A stretch of 64,000 nt of DNA from Micrococcales bacterium KH10 (GCA_900188465.1 FZPE01000001.1:1116001-1180000), one strand, 5' to 3'. Positions 42,878 to 53,293 are shown, numbered from the stretch's first letter. Notes: a model not told the origin generated them from the letters alone. Made by a program: numbers and translations.

Positions 42878-44979
42878 TGGTCGATGTCCGGCTTCTGGTC
42901 AGGCTCGGAGTCCGGTCCCGGTTGAGGCTGGCCAGGTGGCACCGGCCCCGGTTGAGGCTGGCCAGGTGGAACCGGCCCCGGTTCTGCCGGAGGCACTGGA
43001 CCAGTCGGATCGTTCGGTGCCGCCACAGAACCACCGTTACGCAGTTCCTGGTGTTTCTGATAGGCCTCACGAACGTGTGCAGGCACATCGACCGGACCGC
43101 GTTCGGGGAATCGGCCATCGCCTGACGACCACACTTCACGTTCCGGTTTGCGGGTCACCGGTGCGAAGATGCGGGCGATCTCGGCCTCACCGAGGGTTTC
43201 CTTCTCCAGCAGTTCCACCACAAGGGCATCGAGCACGTCGCGGTAGCGGATGAGGATCTCGCGAGCCTCGTCATGGGCTGTCTCAACCAGACGCCGGACT
43301 TCAGCATCGACGATGGCCGCGACTTCAGGCGAGTAATCAGCCCTATTGCCCATGTCACGCCCCATGAACGGCTCCGAGGACCCATCGGAGAGCTTGACCG
43401 CACCGACTTTGGCGCTCAGTCCCCATTCCGTGACCATGCGACGGGCCGTGGTGGTGGCCTTCTCAATGTCGTTGGCAGCTCCGGTGCTCGGGTCATGGAA
43501 GACGAGTTCTTCTGCGACTCGGCCGCCCATGGCGTAGCTGAGCTCATCAAGCAGTTCATTGCGGGTCTTGGAGTACTTGTCTTCGGTGGGCAGCACCATG
43601 GTGTATCCCAGCGCGCGGCCACGCGGCAGGATCGTCACCTTGGTCACCGGGTCGGTGTAGTGCGAGGCCGCTGCGACCAGTGCGTGACCGCCTTCGTGGT
43701 AGGCGGTGACAAGCAGCTCGTTGGGGTTCATCACGCGGCTGCGGCGCTGCGGACCGGCCAGCACGCGATCAATCGCCTCATCCAAAGCACGGTCATCGAT
43801 GAGGTCAGCGCCGGAGCGCGCGGTGAGCAGAGCTGCTTCGTTGAGCACGTTGGCGAGGTCCGCGCCGGAGAATCCTGGCGTACGGCGCGCCACCGACTCC
43901 AGGTCGAGGCCTGGCACCATCGGCTTGCCCTTGGCGTGGACCTGCAAGATGTGCAATCGTCCCTTCAGATCAGGCGCGTCCACACCGATCTGCCGGTCGA
44001 ACCGACCTGGCCGAAGCAGGGCCGGATCAAGAATGTCAGGACGGTTGGTCGCCGCAATCATGATGACGTTGGTGGTCGAGTCGAAGCCGTCCATCTCAAC
44101 CAGCAGCTGGTTCAGCGTTTGCTCGCGCTCGTCGTGCCCACCGCCCATGCCGGCGCCGCGGTGCCGTCCCACTGCGTCGATCTCGTCGACGAAGATAATC
44201 GCCGGGGATGCCTCTTTGGCCTGCTGGAACAGGTCACGCACACGCGATGCACCGACACCGACGAACATTTCGACGAAGTCGGAACCTGAGATCGAGAAGA
44301 ACGGGACGCCGGCTTCACCGGCCACGGCACGCGCCAGCAGCGTCTTACCGGTTCCGGGCGGCCCATAGAGCAGGACGCCCTTGGGGATCTTGGCCCCAAC
44401 AGCCTGGAATTTCGCCGGTTCAGCAAGGAACTCTTGAATTTCACGAAGCTCGTCCACCGCCTCATCAGCGCCGGCGACGTCGGCGAAGGTCACCTTGGGC
44501 ATGTCTTTGTCGACGAGTTTTGCCTTCGACTTGCCGAACTTCATGACGCCTGAGCCGCCACCTTGCATCCGGGTGAGCAGGAAGTAGAAGATCAGACCGA
44601 TGATCAAGAACGGCAACAGCAGCGTCAGCAGCGAAGCCCAGATGTTGCCCGTCGGGACCTGGGAATCGTAGCCGTCGTCCGGATTTGCACTGACTACGGC
44701 ACGAACCACCTGTTCGCCCTGTGGGCCGACGTACTGGAACTCGACTTCGTCACCAGTTTGGTCTTTGTTGTTCTTGAACGGCTCTGAAAGCTCCAGCTGT
44801 ACGCGCTGGTCGCCGTCGATCATGGTGGCACGTTTGACGGTGTCACCGGCGAGAAGTTCCAGTCCTTCCGAGGTGTCGATTTTGACCACGCTCGGGCGGT
44901 TGAAGATGGAAAGGGCCAGAATCAGCAGGCCAATGCCGAAGATGACCCACAGTCCGGGCCCAGAGAAAAGTCGCTTCAT
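42874..44979 (-). CDS. ftsH: ATP-dependent zinc metalloprotease FtsH
   Basis: Membrane-bound AAA protease for quality control of membrane proteins; 701 residues. Two helices (about 8-25 and 115-135) flank a small outer domain. The AAA module has Walker A GPPGTGKT, Walker [13 protein letters not shown] and the second region of homology ([22 protein letters not shown]). The protease domain has the zinc motif HEGGH in [13 protein letters not shown]. The C-terminus is a Pro/Gln/Gly-rich tail with a ten-residue duplication. Followed by coupled folE. Confidence 0.97.
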   Translation of the reverse strand: MKRLFSGPGLWVIFGIGLLILALSIFNRPSVVKIDTSEGLELLAGDTVKRATMIDGDQRVQLELSEPFKNNKDQTGDEVEFQYVGPQGEQVVRAVVSANPDDGYDSQVPTGNIWASLLTLLLPFLIIGLIFYFLLTRMQGGGSGVMKFGKSKAKLVDKDMPKVTFADVAGADEAVDELREIQEFLAEPAKFQAVGAKIPKGVLLYGPPGTGKTLLARAVAGEAGVPFFSISGSDFVEMFVGVGASRVRDLFQQAKEASPAIIFVDEIDAVGRHRGAGMGGGHDEREQTLNQLLVEMDGFDSTTNVIMIAATNRPDILDPALLRPGRFDRQIGVDAPDLKGRLHILQVHAKGKPMVPGLDLESVARRTPGFSGADLANVLNEAALLTARSGADLIDDRALDEAIDRVLAGPQRRSRVMNPNELLVTAYHEGGHALVAAASHYTDPVTKVTILPRGRALGYTMVLPTEDKYSKTRNELLDELSYAMGGRVAEELVFHDPSTGAANDIEKATTTARRMVTEWGLSAKVGAVKLSDGSSEPFMGRDMGNRADYSPEVAAIVDAEVRRLVETAHDEAREILIRYRDVLDALVVELLEKETLGEAEIARIFAPVTRKPEREVWSSGDGRFPERGPVDVPAHVREAYQKHQELRNGGSVAAPNDPTGPVPPAEPGPVPPGQPQPGPVPPGQPQPGPDSEPDQKPDIDQ
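42921..42980 (-). repeat. 30-bp tandem duplication in the ftsH tail
   Basis: 42921-42950 and 42951-42980 are identical except for one base and encode two copies of [10 protein letters not shown] in the disordered C-terminal tail of FtsH. A partial third copy precedes it. Confidence 0.85.
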
Positions 44980-45128
44980 GGTGTTGCTGGGGGCGACCCC
45001 GGCTCCCTTCGATCAGTTCACGGTGCTGAGGGCAAAGTTACCCGGTATATGTGGGTGAATGCCGCAATATGGCGTTTTGTTCGCCGAGGGCATCTGAAAA
45101 TTCATCGTGATCGGCGTTTCTGGGGGCG

Positions 45129-45689
45129 TTACTGGTCGCCACCATAGACTGACGGCTTCAAGGTGCCGACATAGGGCAGGTTGCGATAGCGCTCGTCGTA
45201 ATCGAGCCCATAACCGACGACGAACTCGTTGGGAATGTCGAATCCCACGTAACGCACATCGACGTCTACCTTGGCGGCATCCGGCTTGCGCAGCATGGTG
45301 GCGATCTCTACCGATGCCGGGCCGCGGCTGCGCAGGTTCGCCACCAACCAGGACAGGGTCAGACCGGAGTCGATGATGTCTTCGACCACGAGGACGTGCC
45401 GGTCGAGCAGGTCTGCGTCGAGGTCTTTGAGGATGCGCACCACACCGGAGGATTTCGTTCCCGAACCGTAGGAGGAAACGGCCATCCAGTCCATCGTGAG
45501 CGGGATCGCGAGCCGTCGTGACAGGTCCGCAACCACCATCAGCGCACCTTTGAGCACGCCCACGATCAGCAGATCCTTATCGGCATAGTCGGTTTCGATT
45601 TGTCGGGCGATCTCGTCCAAACGCTGCCCCAAGGCTTCTTCGGTCAGCAGAACATGCTCAATGTCATTTTCCAGTGGGCTGTGCGCCAC
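45129..45689 (-). CDS. hpt: Hypoxanthine phosphoribosyltransferase
   Basis: Purine-salvage enzyme making IMP/GMP from PRPP. The core has [29 protein letters not shown], the PRPP loop [17 protein letters not shown], and [21 protein letters not shown] 45689 is chosen: AAGGAG lies 7 bases upstream and the 186-residue product fits the family. The longer frame (to 45755) would overlap tilS. It follows tilS, the same order as in mycobacteria. Confidence 0.96.
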   Translation of the reverse strand: MAHSPLENDIEHVLLTEEALGQRLDEIARQIETDYADKDLLIVGVLKGALMVVADLSRRLAIPLTMDWMAVSSYGSGTKSSGVVRILKDLDADLLDRHVLVVEDIIDSGLTLSWLVANLRSRGPASVEIATMLRKPDAAKVDVDVRYVGFDIPNEFVVGYGLDYDERYRNLPYVGTLKPSVYGGDQ

Positions 45690-45726
45690 AGTGTTGCTCC
45701 TTATGTCCCAGGCTGAGGACGAGTTC

Positions 45727-46752
45727 TTAACCACGTATGAATTCAAGCGTGCCACAGTGCCGCATGCCGCGGACTTGTCCGGGCAAGTGAATCGGACCTT
45801 GACCGTGCCAGTGTGTCAAGAGTTCATCCACCATGGCAACGTGACGCAATGAGATTGCGCCCGCAGGGCTGCCGGTTGACGTCAGCGCATGGTGGATCGT
45901 CCGGGTGCGCACCGCGGCATGCTCGTCCTTGAGCGTTGCAATATCAAGCCGCACACCTCCGCTGTCTGTAACACCGTGCGGGCATTGGCATGGAGTCACA
46001 GCACCCTGGGCTCTATTGAAGAGTTCTTCTGCACATGCGTCGAGATAGTCCAGGTCGCGTTGCAGCAGCGCAGCAGTGCGGGCAAGCGCTTTCGGAGCCG
46101 ACTCCCCCAACACGTCCCGCACTACGGGCATGACCTGGGAGCGTAGCCGTGAGCGCAGCGGGTCGTCGGCGGTTCCCGCGTTGGTGGGATCCACCCAGTA
46201 GTCCAGGCCGAGGGCGGCGCATACGGATTCAGTCTGGTTCCGGGTGATCTGCAGTAGGGGTCGATGCCACAGCCCCGCCACAGGGCGCATCCCGGCCAGT
46301 GAGCGCATACCAGCACCGCGGGTCAGCCCCAGCAACACTGTTTCTGCTTGATCATCGAGGGTATGCCCCAGCAGGACCGCGACCGCGCCCCATTCTTCGG
46401 CGGCTCGTTCCAAGGCTTGATAGCGAGCCGTCCTGGCTCGGGCTTCTGGCCCGCCACCGCTCATTGTCGGAATGTCCACGGTTCGGATGGTGACGTGCTC
46501 AATACCCAGCACACGGCACTGCTGAGCGGTGGTTGTCGCGACCTGGTCGGACCCAGGTTGCAGTCCGTGATCAACGATGACGGCACCTACCTGATAGTCC
46601 AGGTGGGAGGCCGCGTTGATCGTCGCGGCTGCCAGCGCCAGCGAGTCGGCGCCGCCCGAACAGGCCACCAGGACGCGGGAACGTGGCGGTAGCGCCCGCA
46701 GGTGTTCTTCAACTGCCCGGCGCAGCGGATCTAGCGCCGTACGCCTCGCCAC
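45727..46752 (-). CDS. tilS: tRNA(Ile)-lysidine synthetase
   Basis: Modifies the wobble cytidine of the tRNA-Ile that reads AUA. The ATP-binding PP-loop is [17 protein letters not shown], followed by [10 protein letters not shown] and [21 protein letters not shown], the usual TilS signatures; RPLLQITR and [17 protein letters not shown] follow. The frame is open far upstream into the metalloprotease gene; GTG 46752, five bases after that gene's stop, starts ~22 residues before the PP-loop and gives 341 residues. Confidence 0.94.
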   Translation of the reverse strand: MARRTALDPLRRAVEEHLRALPPRSRVLVACSGGADSLALAAATINAASHLDYQVGAVIVDHGLQPGSDQVATTTAQQCRVLGIEHVTIRTVDIPTMSGGGPEARARTARYQALERAAEEWGAVAVLLGHTLDDQAETVLLGLTRGAGMRSLAGMRPVAGLWHRPLLQITRNQTESVCAALGLDYWVDPTNAGTADDPLRSRLRSQVMPVVRDVLGESAPKALARTAALLQRDLDYLDACAEELFNRAQGAVTPCQCPHGVTDSGGVRLDIATLKDEHAAVRTRTIHHALTSTGSPAGAISLRHVAMVDELLTHWHGQGPIHLPGQVRGMRHCGTLEFIRG

Positions 46753-46756
46753 CGGC

Positions 46757-47866
46757 TCAGCCGTGTACGCGCTTGACCCACTGCTCAGGGTCAAGGATCT
46801 CATCGCCGGTGGGCAGGTTCTCGGGCGCCTGCCATGCTGCCGCAAGTCCTGCCGCCCCGACCTTGTCTTGGACCTGGCGAACGAACACCGCACCGTTGCG
46901 GTACTGAGCCAGCTTCCCGTCCATGCCGAGTAGCCGCGAGAAGACCCGCGCCATGCCCTTGGACGAGTCCCGGCGGTGTTCAAAGGCTTCACGCAGTTCA
47001 TCGACCGACCCGATGACATCTGGACCGACCGCGTCCATAGTCACATCAGCATGGCCTTCAAGCAGAGCCATGATCGCGGTGAGTTCTCCGAGTCGTTCCC
47101 GCTGCGCTTCGGAAAGCATGCCGTCCATCAGACCGGCCTGGCTACGGCCGCGCGCCGCATCCACACCTGATTTGACGAACCGTCCGGCACGCACCAGGTT
47201 CGCGGCGAAGTGAGCCACAGTGTCCTTGGCGGATGACAGTGCACCCGCATCATCATCAGTGGATTCGTCCTGGTCCGCCTGCTCGTCAACCGGACGTCCG
47301 AGTTGTTGCACCAGGGAGACGATGTGGTCGCTGAGCCAGGGTGCCGCTTGGAATTGCGCGGCGTGGGTCAGCTCGTGCAGGCAGACCCACAACCGGAAGT
47401 CTCCGGCCGGAACGCCCATGACCGATTCGACGTCGAGGATATTGGGGGCGACGAGCAAGAGCCTGCCGTCCTGGTCCCCGTAGGGGTCGAACTGGCCGAG
47501 AACCTTCGTAGAGAGCACTGACAGGATTCCGGCGGCTTCGACAGTCGCGACGACTTGCGCGGCGGTCTTCTGCTCCCCCGCCCCGGCCAGCAAAGGTGCG
47601 GAAAGGCGGTCCATGGACGACGAGTTGGCACGAGCCCATCCCGACCGGTCAACGACGAATACTGGAGCGGTCACGGCCGCATCGCCGACGATGTCGCCCA
47701 AGCCGGATGAGGCAACTGCCAATGGCCAGGCGCGGTCGGCGGCGAATCGTAACTCGTCGATCAACTCCTGTAGCTCGACCCTGCTCCGCGTTGGTCCAGG
47801 TGGGGCAATCCGACCCGCGACCCGGGCGGCAGCAGGCCAATCGACGACAGATGCGCTAGTACTCAT
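46757..47866 (-). CDS. Zinc-dependent metalloprotease family protein (actinobacterial DUF, F420-associated type)
   Basis: 369 residues, soluble. The HExxH zinc site is in LWVCLHELTHAAQFQAAPW (near residue 170), with downstream acidic stretches DEQADQDESTDDDAG and GHADVTMDAVG, where the second His/Glu may complete the site. Mycobacteria carry this gene between dacB and tilS. The family is labelled a metalloprotease from the motif; the substrate is unknown. It overlaps dacB by four bases. Confidence 0.85.
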   Translation of the reverse strand: MSTSASVVDWPAAARVAGRIAPPGPTRSRVELQELIDELRFAADRAWPLAVASSGLGDIVGDAAVTAPVFVVDRSGWARANSSSMDRLSAPLLAGAGEQKTAAQVVATVEAAGILSVLSTKVLGQFDPYGDQDGRLLLVAPNILDVESVMGVPAGDFRLWVCLHELTHAAQFQAAPWLSDHIVSLVQQLGRPVDEQADQDESTDDDAGALSSAKDTVAHFAANLVRAGRFVKSGVDAARGRSQAGLMDGMLSEAQRERLGELTAIMALLEGHADVTMDAVGPDVIGSVDELREAFEHRRDSSKGMARVFSRLLGMDGKLAQYRNGAVFVRQVQDKVGAAGLAAAWQAPENLPTGDEILDPEQWVKRVHG

Positions 47867-49251
47867 TTGGTTAACTCCGATACAAACTCGTCGATGACTT
47901 TTCTACTGGACCAGGTATTGGGCGAATTATCTGTGATGATCGCAAAGTTCAACGGGCGTCCGGTGCCGGTTCGCACTGTTCCAGCCAGCGCGACGACCTT
48001 GGGAAGCGACCCGGTCTTGGCGCGAACGTTACCGATGGCGGACTCCCCATTCATCCGTGCAGCCAAAGTTCCGGTCCATCCCGAAACCGGCATGCCCGCC
48101 GCGATGTCGTGAAATTGTCCGTCGCCGGGCGTCGCAATCCGGGTAACCACTTCGACGAGCATTCGGGGGGAGACTCGCGACCCTTCGGCCAATCCCGAAC
48201 AATCCACCAGGCGCGCATCCCCCACGTCGATACCTGCTTCGACGAGCGCAGCGAGCACTGCCTTCGTCGCACCGTCGAAGGAAGCCGGGAAGCCTCGTTC
48301 GATAGCGACGAGGCGGCCCACCACCTCAGTGATCGAATTGTCGGAATGGACCATGAAGTGGTGAATGATGTCACGCAGCGGCGCCGATTCGACACGACCG
48401 ATTTCCGTCACGCCATCAGCAGCCTGAGCGCCGCCGCGTACCGCGGTGACTTCAATCCCACGTTCTTCTAGTCGCTGTGCAAAGATCTTCGCGGCCTCGC
48501 CCGCGGGGTCGTTGTAGCGCGGCGCGTACTCACCCTCGCTCTTACGCCCCACATCCACCGCGATGGGGACCACTGGCGCTGCGTACCCCTCTGCCGGGGA
48601 CTGCTTCCATACGCCGTGGGTATTCGAGTCGAATAGTGAAGTGTCGTAGGCGAGTTCTACTTGGGTGTCGCCGCGCAGCAGCAATCGACTGGAAACCTCG
48701 TCAGCGAGGTCCCCCAGGCCCGCACGGCCGTTGATCGCGGTCGGATCTGACTGGTCAGCCGCAAGCATCATGTCCCCGCCACCGACCAGGACAATCGCAC
48801 TGCTATTAGGTTGCACGACCACGGTCGACAGCGTCGCGTCCAAGTCGAGTTGCGTTGCGGCAGCGTAAGCGACCAGGTTCTTCTGTGTGGAGGCCGGCGT
48901 CATCAGCCGTTCTGGGCGGCGCTGCGCCACCACTTCCCCCGTGACCGCATCGGTGATCACCGCACCGACGGATTTACCCATATTAGGACGGTCAGAGGTC
49001 AACTTTTCCAGTAGTTGCGCGACATCGATATCACTGGTCGGCGTGATGTTCGATGCGCCCGCCGGGACGGGCGAGGTCGGCCCAGCGGCCACCGCGCCTG
49101 GCGGGATCGGGAACGCCGCTGGCGGCCCCGGTAGCGGCTCCAGCGTGAGGTAGCCCGGAATCACGTCATAGGCGTCCGCGACGAGGTAGCCACCGATCGC
49201 GAGAATCACCGCGGCCGCGATCCAGCCTCCGCTACGACGGCGTTTCGCCAT
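47863..49251 (-). CDS. dacB: D-alanyl-D-alanine carboxypeptidase/endopeptidase (PBP4, DacB family)
   Basis: Peptidase S13 family cell-wall enzyme, 462 residues from ATG 49251 behind GAGGGGGG. An N-terminal signal anchor (WIAAAVILAIGGYLVADAY) follows KRRRSGG, then a Pro-rich stretch. Active-site motifs: SxxK in PASTQKNLVAY, SxN in VHSDNSITEVV, and KTG in RAKTGSLPK. It trims peptidoglycan peptides outside the membrane. First gene of the dacB-metalloprotease-tilS-hpt series; divergent from ppa. Confidence 0.95.
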   Translation of the reverse strand: MAKRRRSGGWIAAAVILAIGGYLVADAYDVIPGYLTLEPLPGPPAAFPIPPGAVAAGPTSPVPAGASNITPTSDIDVAQLLEKLTSDRPNMGKSVGAVITDAVTGEVVAQRRPERLMTPASTQKNLVAYAAATQLDLDATLSTVVVQPNSSAIVLVGGGDMMLAADQSDPTAINGRAGLGDLADEVSSRLLLRGDTQVELAYDTSLFDSNTHGVWKQSPAEGYAAPVVPIAVDVGRKSEGEYAPRYNDPAGEAAKIFAQRLEERGIEVTAVRGGAQAADGVTEIGRVESAPLRDIIHHFMVHSDNSITEVVGRLVAIERGFPASFDGATKAVLAALVEAGIDVGDARLVDCSGLAEGSRVSPRMLVEVVTRIATPGDGQFHDIAAGMPVSGWTGTLAARMNGESAIGNVRAKTGSLPKVVALAGTVRTGTGRPLNFAIITDNSPNTWSSRKVIDEFVSELTK

Positions 49252-49456
49252 CGGCCGCCCCCTCTCGATGCGTGACCCTGTCACACTCGTCCCGATCTGT
49301 CTCGAACAACAAGCCTATGCCAGCGAATGGCGTAATACTGGAAGCGACCTTACGATTCAATTCGAATTATCTCAGCAAGTTCGGGCATCATAGGTCGTAG
49401 CAAGGGACCGTTCTACGTCGACTACGTGGGCGGCACTAACGGAGGGTGTGGCTGCT

Positions 49457-49966
49457 GTGGCACTGGAGTTCGACGTCACTATTGAGATCCCCAAGGGACA
49501 ACGCAATAAGTATGAGGTAGACCACCGTACCGGTCGGATCCGCCTGGACCGCATGCTCTTCACCGCTACCCGATACCCCGACGACTACGGATTCATCGAA
49601 GGCACGCTGGGTGAAGACGGCGATCCGCTTGACGCCCTCGTGCTGCTTGAGGAGCCCACTTTCCCCGGTTGCCTCATCCGTTGTCGCGCACTGGGAATGT
49701 TCCGCATGCGCGATGAGGCCGGTGGTGACGACAAGGTGCTGTGTGTCCCGACCGCCGATCAGCGTGCGGCCTGGCGCCAGGACATCGACGATGTCTCAGA
49801 CTTCCACCGCCTTGAGATCCAGCACTTCTTCGAGGTCTATAAGGACTTGGAACCGGGCAAATCCGTCGAAGGCGCACACTGGACGGGCCGCGATGAGGCC
49901 GAGGCCGAGATCGAGCGGTCTTTCCAGCGCGCCATTGACGCGGGCTACCACCACGGCGAACACTGA
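49457..49966 (+). CDS. ppa: Inorganic pyrophosphatase (family I)
   Basis: Soluble enzyme hydrolysing pyrophosphate, 169 residues from GTG 49457; a GTG at 49448 would sit too near the GGAGGG site. Signatures are [44 protein letters not shown] (metal-binding Asp cluster) and [13 protein letters not shown]. Residues near the C-terminus ([13 protein letters not shown]) match the family. Divergent from dacB, the mycobacterial arrangement. Confidence 0.97.
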   Translation: MALEFDVTIEIPKGQRNKYEVDHRTGRIRLDRMLFTATRYPDDYGFIEGTLGEDGDPLDALVLLEEPTFPGCLIRCRALGMFRMRDEAGGDDKVLCVPTADQRAAWRQDIDDVSDFHRLEIQHFFEVYKDLEPGKSVEGAHWTGRDEAEAEIERSFQRAIDAGYHHGEH

Positions 49967-50058
49967 GTCGGCCCGCGTCGCGTAGGCTCTGCCGAAGTCC
50001 GCTAAGCAATCTGCCGCTATCGCTCTCGTAGACGGCCTGCCGCTGCCTCGCAGAACGG

Positions 50059-51636
50059 TTATGGACGGCCCGCGTAGGGCATCAGGTTCGTGTAGCGGAT
50101 CGGTGACATCTTCACAACCGATCCGGGACGAGGCGCCTCGATCATCTGACCTGGACTGACGTACATCGCCACGTGCCAGATCGACTGCGGATCGTTCGGG
50201 TTCGAGCCCCAGAACAGCAGGTCCCCCGGACGCAGGTTCTCCATTTTGATCTTTTTGACCTGGACGTACTGTGAACGCGAGGTTCGTTGCAGGCTGACTC
50301 CCGCTGCCCGCCACGCGTGCTGGGTCAGTCCCGAACAGTCGAAGGCACCTGGGCCAGTCGCCCCCCAGCCATAGGGAACCCCGAGTTGTTTCGTTGCGGC
50401 TGCAACAGCAGCGCGTCCCTGGGCTGCGGTCGAGACCGAGGTGCCTTGACCCAGGTCGCTACCGCCCCCATTATTGCCGCCGCCGCTATTTCCGCCACCG
50501 TTGTTACCACCAGCATCACCGCCACTGTTGCCACCGCCGCTGTTGCCTCCGGAGTCGCCACCGGAACCGCCCGACCCGTTGCCTGAGCCTGAGCCATTAC
50601 CTGAGCCACTGCCGGAACCATTGCTGGATTCGCCACCAGCATCGGAACCACCGTTGGAGCCCGAACCCCCATTCGATCCGGAACCGTTGTTGCCGTTGTT
50701 GTTCCCACCGCCGTTGTTTCGTCCGTTGCCGTTGTTGCCGCCTCGGTTGGACGAGTTGTTACGGTTGTTCGAACCGCGCGATCCATCATTATTGCTGGAC
50801 GAGTTGTCGCGGTCCTGTTGCACCTGCCGAGCCGCCTCTTCGCGCGCACGTTCGCGCTCTTGCTCTAGACGCTGCTGCCGACGACGTTCCGCAGCCACAG
50901 TCGACTGGCGCAACTGCGCCAACTGGGCGACAAGTTGTTCCCGCTCAGTGGCGGCCGCGGATTGCATGTCCTCGGCGCGCTGCTGCTGGGCCTCGGCCGC
51001 TTCGAGAGCGTCAGCGGCCTGGCGTTTCGCATCGGCGAGCAAAGCGACAGATTTATCTGCCGCTTCTTTCAAGGTGTCCGCAACGACACTGTCAGCCTCA
51101 TACTGCTGTACGGCGCGCTGCGCCTTCCCTTCGACGAGATTCACCGCGGCGGCACCGGCGACAGCGTCGTCAAAACCCTCGGCATTGAAAAACACCTGCA
51201 GTGAAGTCGTCCCCGCACTGTTACGAGAAGTCTCCCGGACAAGTTGCACCAACACCTGGCGGGAGAGCTCGCGCTGTTCGAGCGCTGCTTGGTATCGTTC
51301 CTCGGCTGACTTGGCCGCCTTCTTGGCGTTACTGAGGTCGACTGTGGCCTGAGTGTAGTCTTCACCAGCCTGCGCTACCGCTTGCCATGCATCTTCGACA
51401 TCGGCTTCGAGTTGTCCGATGCGGACGTCGAGTGCAGCGACCTGGCTAGCGACGGAGGCGCTTTGCGTGCGCAACTCGTCAATGGTGTTGTCTTCGGGAT
51501 CAGCTGAGGCCGGCCACGCCGAGTTGACCAGAAGAAGGGTCAGCGCCACCGCCGCCATGCGGCGTATCACGCGGCCTCGCCTTGGGTGCCGTGTGCGCGG
51601 CGAATTGTCGCGTCGGGTCAGTGCGACTCGCGCCAT
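50059..51636 (-). CDS. Secreted NlpC/P60 peptidoglycan endopeptidase, RipA-like
   Basis: 525 residues from ATG 51636 behind AAGGAG. A basic N-terminus and signal peptide (MAAVALTLLLVNSAWPASA) precede a coiled-coil region (to about residue 290) rich in Ala/Glu/Gln, a ~110-residue Ser/Asn/Gly linker, and a C-terminal NlpC/P60 domain. Catalytic Cys is in GAFDCSGLTQHAW, His in WHVAMYV, and a Glu follows in MIEAPRPG. It should cut peptide cross-links during division, as RipA does. The coiled coil may hold it inactive. Upstream GTCACA repeats suggest MtrA control. Confidence 0.92.
   Translation of the reverse strand: MARVALTRRDNSPRTRHPRRGRVIRRMAAVALTLLLVNSAWPASADPEDNTIDELRTQSASVASQVAALDVRIGQLEADVEDAWQAVAQAGEDYTQATVDLSNAKKAAKSAEERYQAALEQRELSRQVLVQLVRETSRNSAGTTSLQVFFNAEGFDDAVAGAAAVNLVEGKAQRAVQQYEADSVVADTLKEAADKSVALLADAKRQAADALEAAEAQQQRAEDMQSAAATEREQLVAQLAQLRQSTVAAERRRQQRLEQERERAREEAARQVQQDRDNSSSNNDGSRGSNNRNNSSNRGGNNGNGRNNGGGNNNGNNGSGSNGGSGSNGGSDAGGESSNGSGSGSGNGSGSGNGSGGSGGDSGGNSGGGNSGGDAGGNNGGGNSGGGNNGGGSDLGQGTSVSTAAQGRAAVAAATKQLGVPYGWGATGPGAFDCSGLTQHAWRAAGVSLQRTSRSQYVQVKKIKMENLRPGDLLFWGSNPNDPQSIWHVAMYVSPGQMIEAPRPGSVVKMSPIRYTNLMPYAGRP
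50462..50803 (-). repeat. Low-complexity Ser/Asn/Gly-coding tract in the NlpC/P60 gene
   Basis: About 340 bp of near-repetitive codons for Gly, Asn and Ser (runs such as GGGNNGNNGSG and GSGSGNGSGSG), probably a flexible spacer crossing the wall. Imperfect 9- to 12-bp periodicity makes it prone to length change and produces long Pro-rich shadow frames on the other strand. Confidence 0.85.
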
Positions 51637-51973
51637 AACGCTCTCCTTCAAAATCACGGGAGATAACAGACGGGCCTCATCCGCGTATCTCCATTTGGCC
51701 AGCGTGTCATACGACACGGCAAACTGGCGTCATTCGAGCGTACCTAACTTTGACCACATTGGAAACAGCTGTCACATTTAGTCACATTGACAACACCAGT
51801 CACAGCTGAGCCGTAACCCAACACGAACTAGACCCCTCCGGGGAGGGAACCACGGGCCTCGATGTCCACTTAGTGAGACGGCAGGCTGCATTCGAGGCAC
51901 CAACCCGACTACAGTCAAGGCTCATCCGCTATGTGCACTGACGCACCCCAACTCACCCCACGGAGCACCACGC
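51637..51973. other. 337-bp divergent intergenic region between the NlpC/P60 gene and metY
   Basis: Contains promoters for both genes. Seen here: three GTCACA copies (51771-51804) and, nearer metY, a CCCTC-CGGG-GAGGG hairpin around 51835-51848. I found no SAM riboswitch core and no McbR-type TAGAC/GTCTA palindrome, so how metY responds to methionine is not evident. Confidence 0.6.
51771..51804 (-). promoter_or_regulatory. Putative MtrA sites upstream of the NlpC/P60 gene
   Basis: GTCACA occurs at 51771, 51781 and 51799; the first two form a direct repeat of 10-bp period (GTCACATTTAGTCACA). MtrA-type regulators of Mycobacteriales bind paired GTCACA-like hexamers and control NlpC/P60 wall hydrolases. 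The site is about 135 bp before the gene start. The regulator is not encoded here. Confidence 0.5.
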
Positions 51974-53293
51974 ATGAGTTCACCACAATGGTCCTTTGAG
52001 ACCCGCCAGATTCACGCGGGGCAAACCCCTGACGCCGCAACTGGCGCGCGCGCACTGCCGATCTACCAGACGACGTCGTTCGTCTTCCCTGACGCAGAGA
52101 CGGCAGCAGCCCGATTCGCGCTCCAAGACCTCGGTCCGATCTACACCCGATTGGGCAACCCAACCCAGGAAGTCGTGGAAAACCGCATTGCTGACCTGGA
52201 AGGCGGTGTCGGTGCGCTGCTGCTCAGCTCCGGGCAGGCGGCGCAGACCTTCGCATTCCTCAACATCGCAGAAGCGGGCGATCACATCGTTGCCAGTGCC
52301 AGCCTCTACGGCGGCACTTACAACCAGTTGCACTACACCCTGCCTAAGCTCGGGGTCGAAACCACCTTCGTGGACAATCCGCACGACCCACAGCAGTGGC
52401 GCGATGCGATCCGTCCGAACACCAAGTTGCTGTTCGCCGAGTCCATCCCCAACCCGCGCTCTGACGTCTTAGATATTGAGACGGTCGCCGGTATTGCGCA
52501 CGAAGCAGGTGTGCCACTGATCGTCGACAACACCGTCGGCACCCCCTACTTGGTCAACCCGATCAAATACGGCGCCGACATCGTGCTGCACTCGGCAACG
52601 AAATGGCTCGGCGGCCACGGCACCTCGATCGCCGGCGTGATCGTCGACTCAGGAAACTTCGACTTCGCGCAGAACCCCGAGAAGTTCCCCGGCTTCAACA
52701 CTCCAGACCCGAGCTACAACGGCCTCGTCTTTGCTCGTGACCTCGGCGTGGGTGGCATCCTCGGAGCGAACCTCGCCTACATCCTCAAAGCACGCGTGCA
52801 GTTGCTCCGCGACCTCGGTTCGGCTGTCTCTCCGTTCAACGCATTCTTGATCGCCCAAGGACTCGAGACCCTCTCGCTACGCGTCGAGCGCCATGTCGAA
52901 AACGCTCAGAAGGTCGCCCGTTGGCTCGAAGACCGTGCCGACGTGGAGAAGGTCAACTACGCATCATTGCCCTCAAGCCCCTGGCACGCCAACGCCCAGA
53001 AGTACACGCCGAAGGGTTCTGGCTCGGTTGTCTCATTCGAGATCCCTGGCGGCGTAGCCGCGGGACAAGCTTTCGTCTCAGCACTGAAGTTGCACTCCAA
53101 CGTGGCCAACATCGGTGACGTTCGCTCACTGGTGATCCACCCGGCCTCGACAACCCACAGCCAGCTCACCGCCGAAGAACAGGCACAATCCGGTGTGACA
53201 CCGGGGCTGGTGCGCCTGTCAGTCGGTATCGAGCACATCGACGACATCCTGGCTGACCTGGAGCTCGGCTTCGCCGCTGCCGCTTCAGTCTGA
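51974..53293 (+). CDS. metY: O-acetylhomoserine sulfhydrylase
   Basis: PLP enzyme joining O-acetylhomoserine with sulfide to homocysteine; 439 residues. The fold is the Cys/Met metabolism class: IYQTTSFVFPDAETAAARF, YTRLGNPTQEVVENRIADLEGG, and the PLP Lys in LHSATKWLGGHGTSIAG. The length and the SPFNAFLIAQGLETLSLRVERH segment mark MetY rather than the shorter MetB/MetC. It precedes metX, the supplier of its substrate, but a hairpin separates the two. Confidence 0.96.
   Translation: MSSPQWSFETRQIHAGQTPDAATGARALPIYQTTSFVFPDAETAAARFALQDLGPIYTRLGNPTQEVVENRIADLEGGVGALLLSSGQAAQTFAFLNIAEAGDHIVASASLYGGTYNQLHYTLPKLGVETTFVDNPHDPQQWRDAIRPNTKLLFAESIPNPRSDVLDIETVAGIAHEAGVPLIVDNTVGTPYLVNPIKYGADIVLHSATKWLGGHGTSIAGVIVDSGNFDFAQNPEKFPGFNTPDPSYNGLVFARDLGVGGILGANLAYILKARVQLLRDLGSAVSPFNAFLIAQGLETLSLRVERHVENAQKVARWLEDRADVEKVNYASLPSSPWHANAQKYTPKGSGSVVSFEIPGGVAAGQAFVSALKLHSNVANIGDVRSLVIHPASTTHSQLTAEEQAQSGVTPGLVRLSVGIEHIDDILADLELGFAAAASV

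Noticed and set aside
43273-44289. 338-aa plus-strand frame
   Set aside because: Antisense to the ftsH AAA and protease domains, no start context.
46753-47019. Long N-terminal extension of TilS
   Set aside because: The 89 residues are antithetic shadow of the metalloprotease C-terminus in another frame and have no counterpart in TilS.
50195-50230. TTCGAGCCCC resembling a tRNA T-loop
   Set aside because: It lies inside the conserved NlpC/P60 domain coding sequence and has no acceptor or anticodon stem around it.
50474-51352. 292-aa plus-strand Pro/Leu/Ser-rich frame
   Set aside because: Produced by the Gly/Asn/Ser codon tract of the NlpC/P60 gene read backwards.
51805-51973. SAM riboswitch before metY
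   Set aside because: I looked for the SAM-IV/SAM-I core elements (such as CCGGCAACC) and did not find them.
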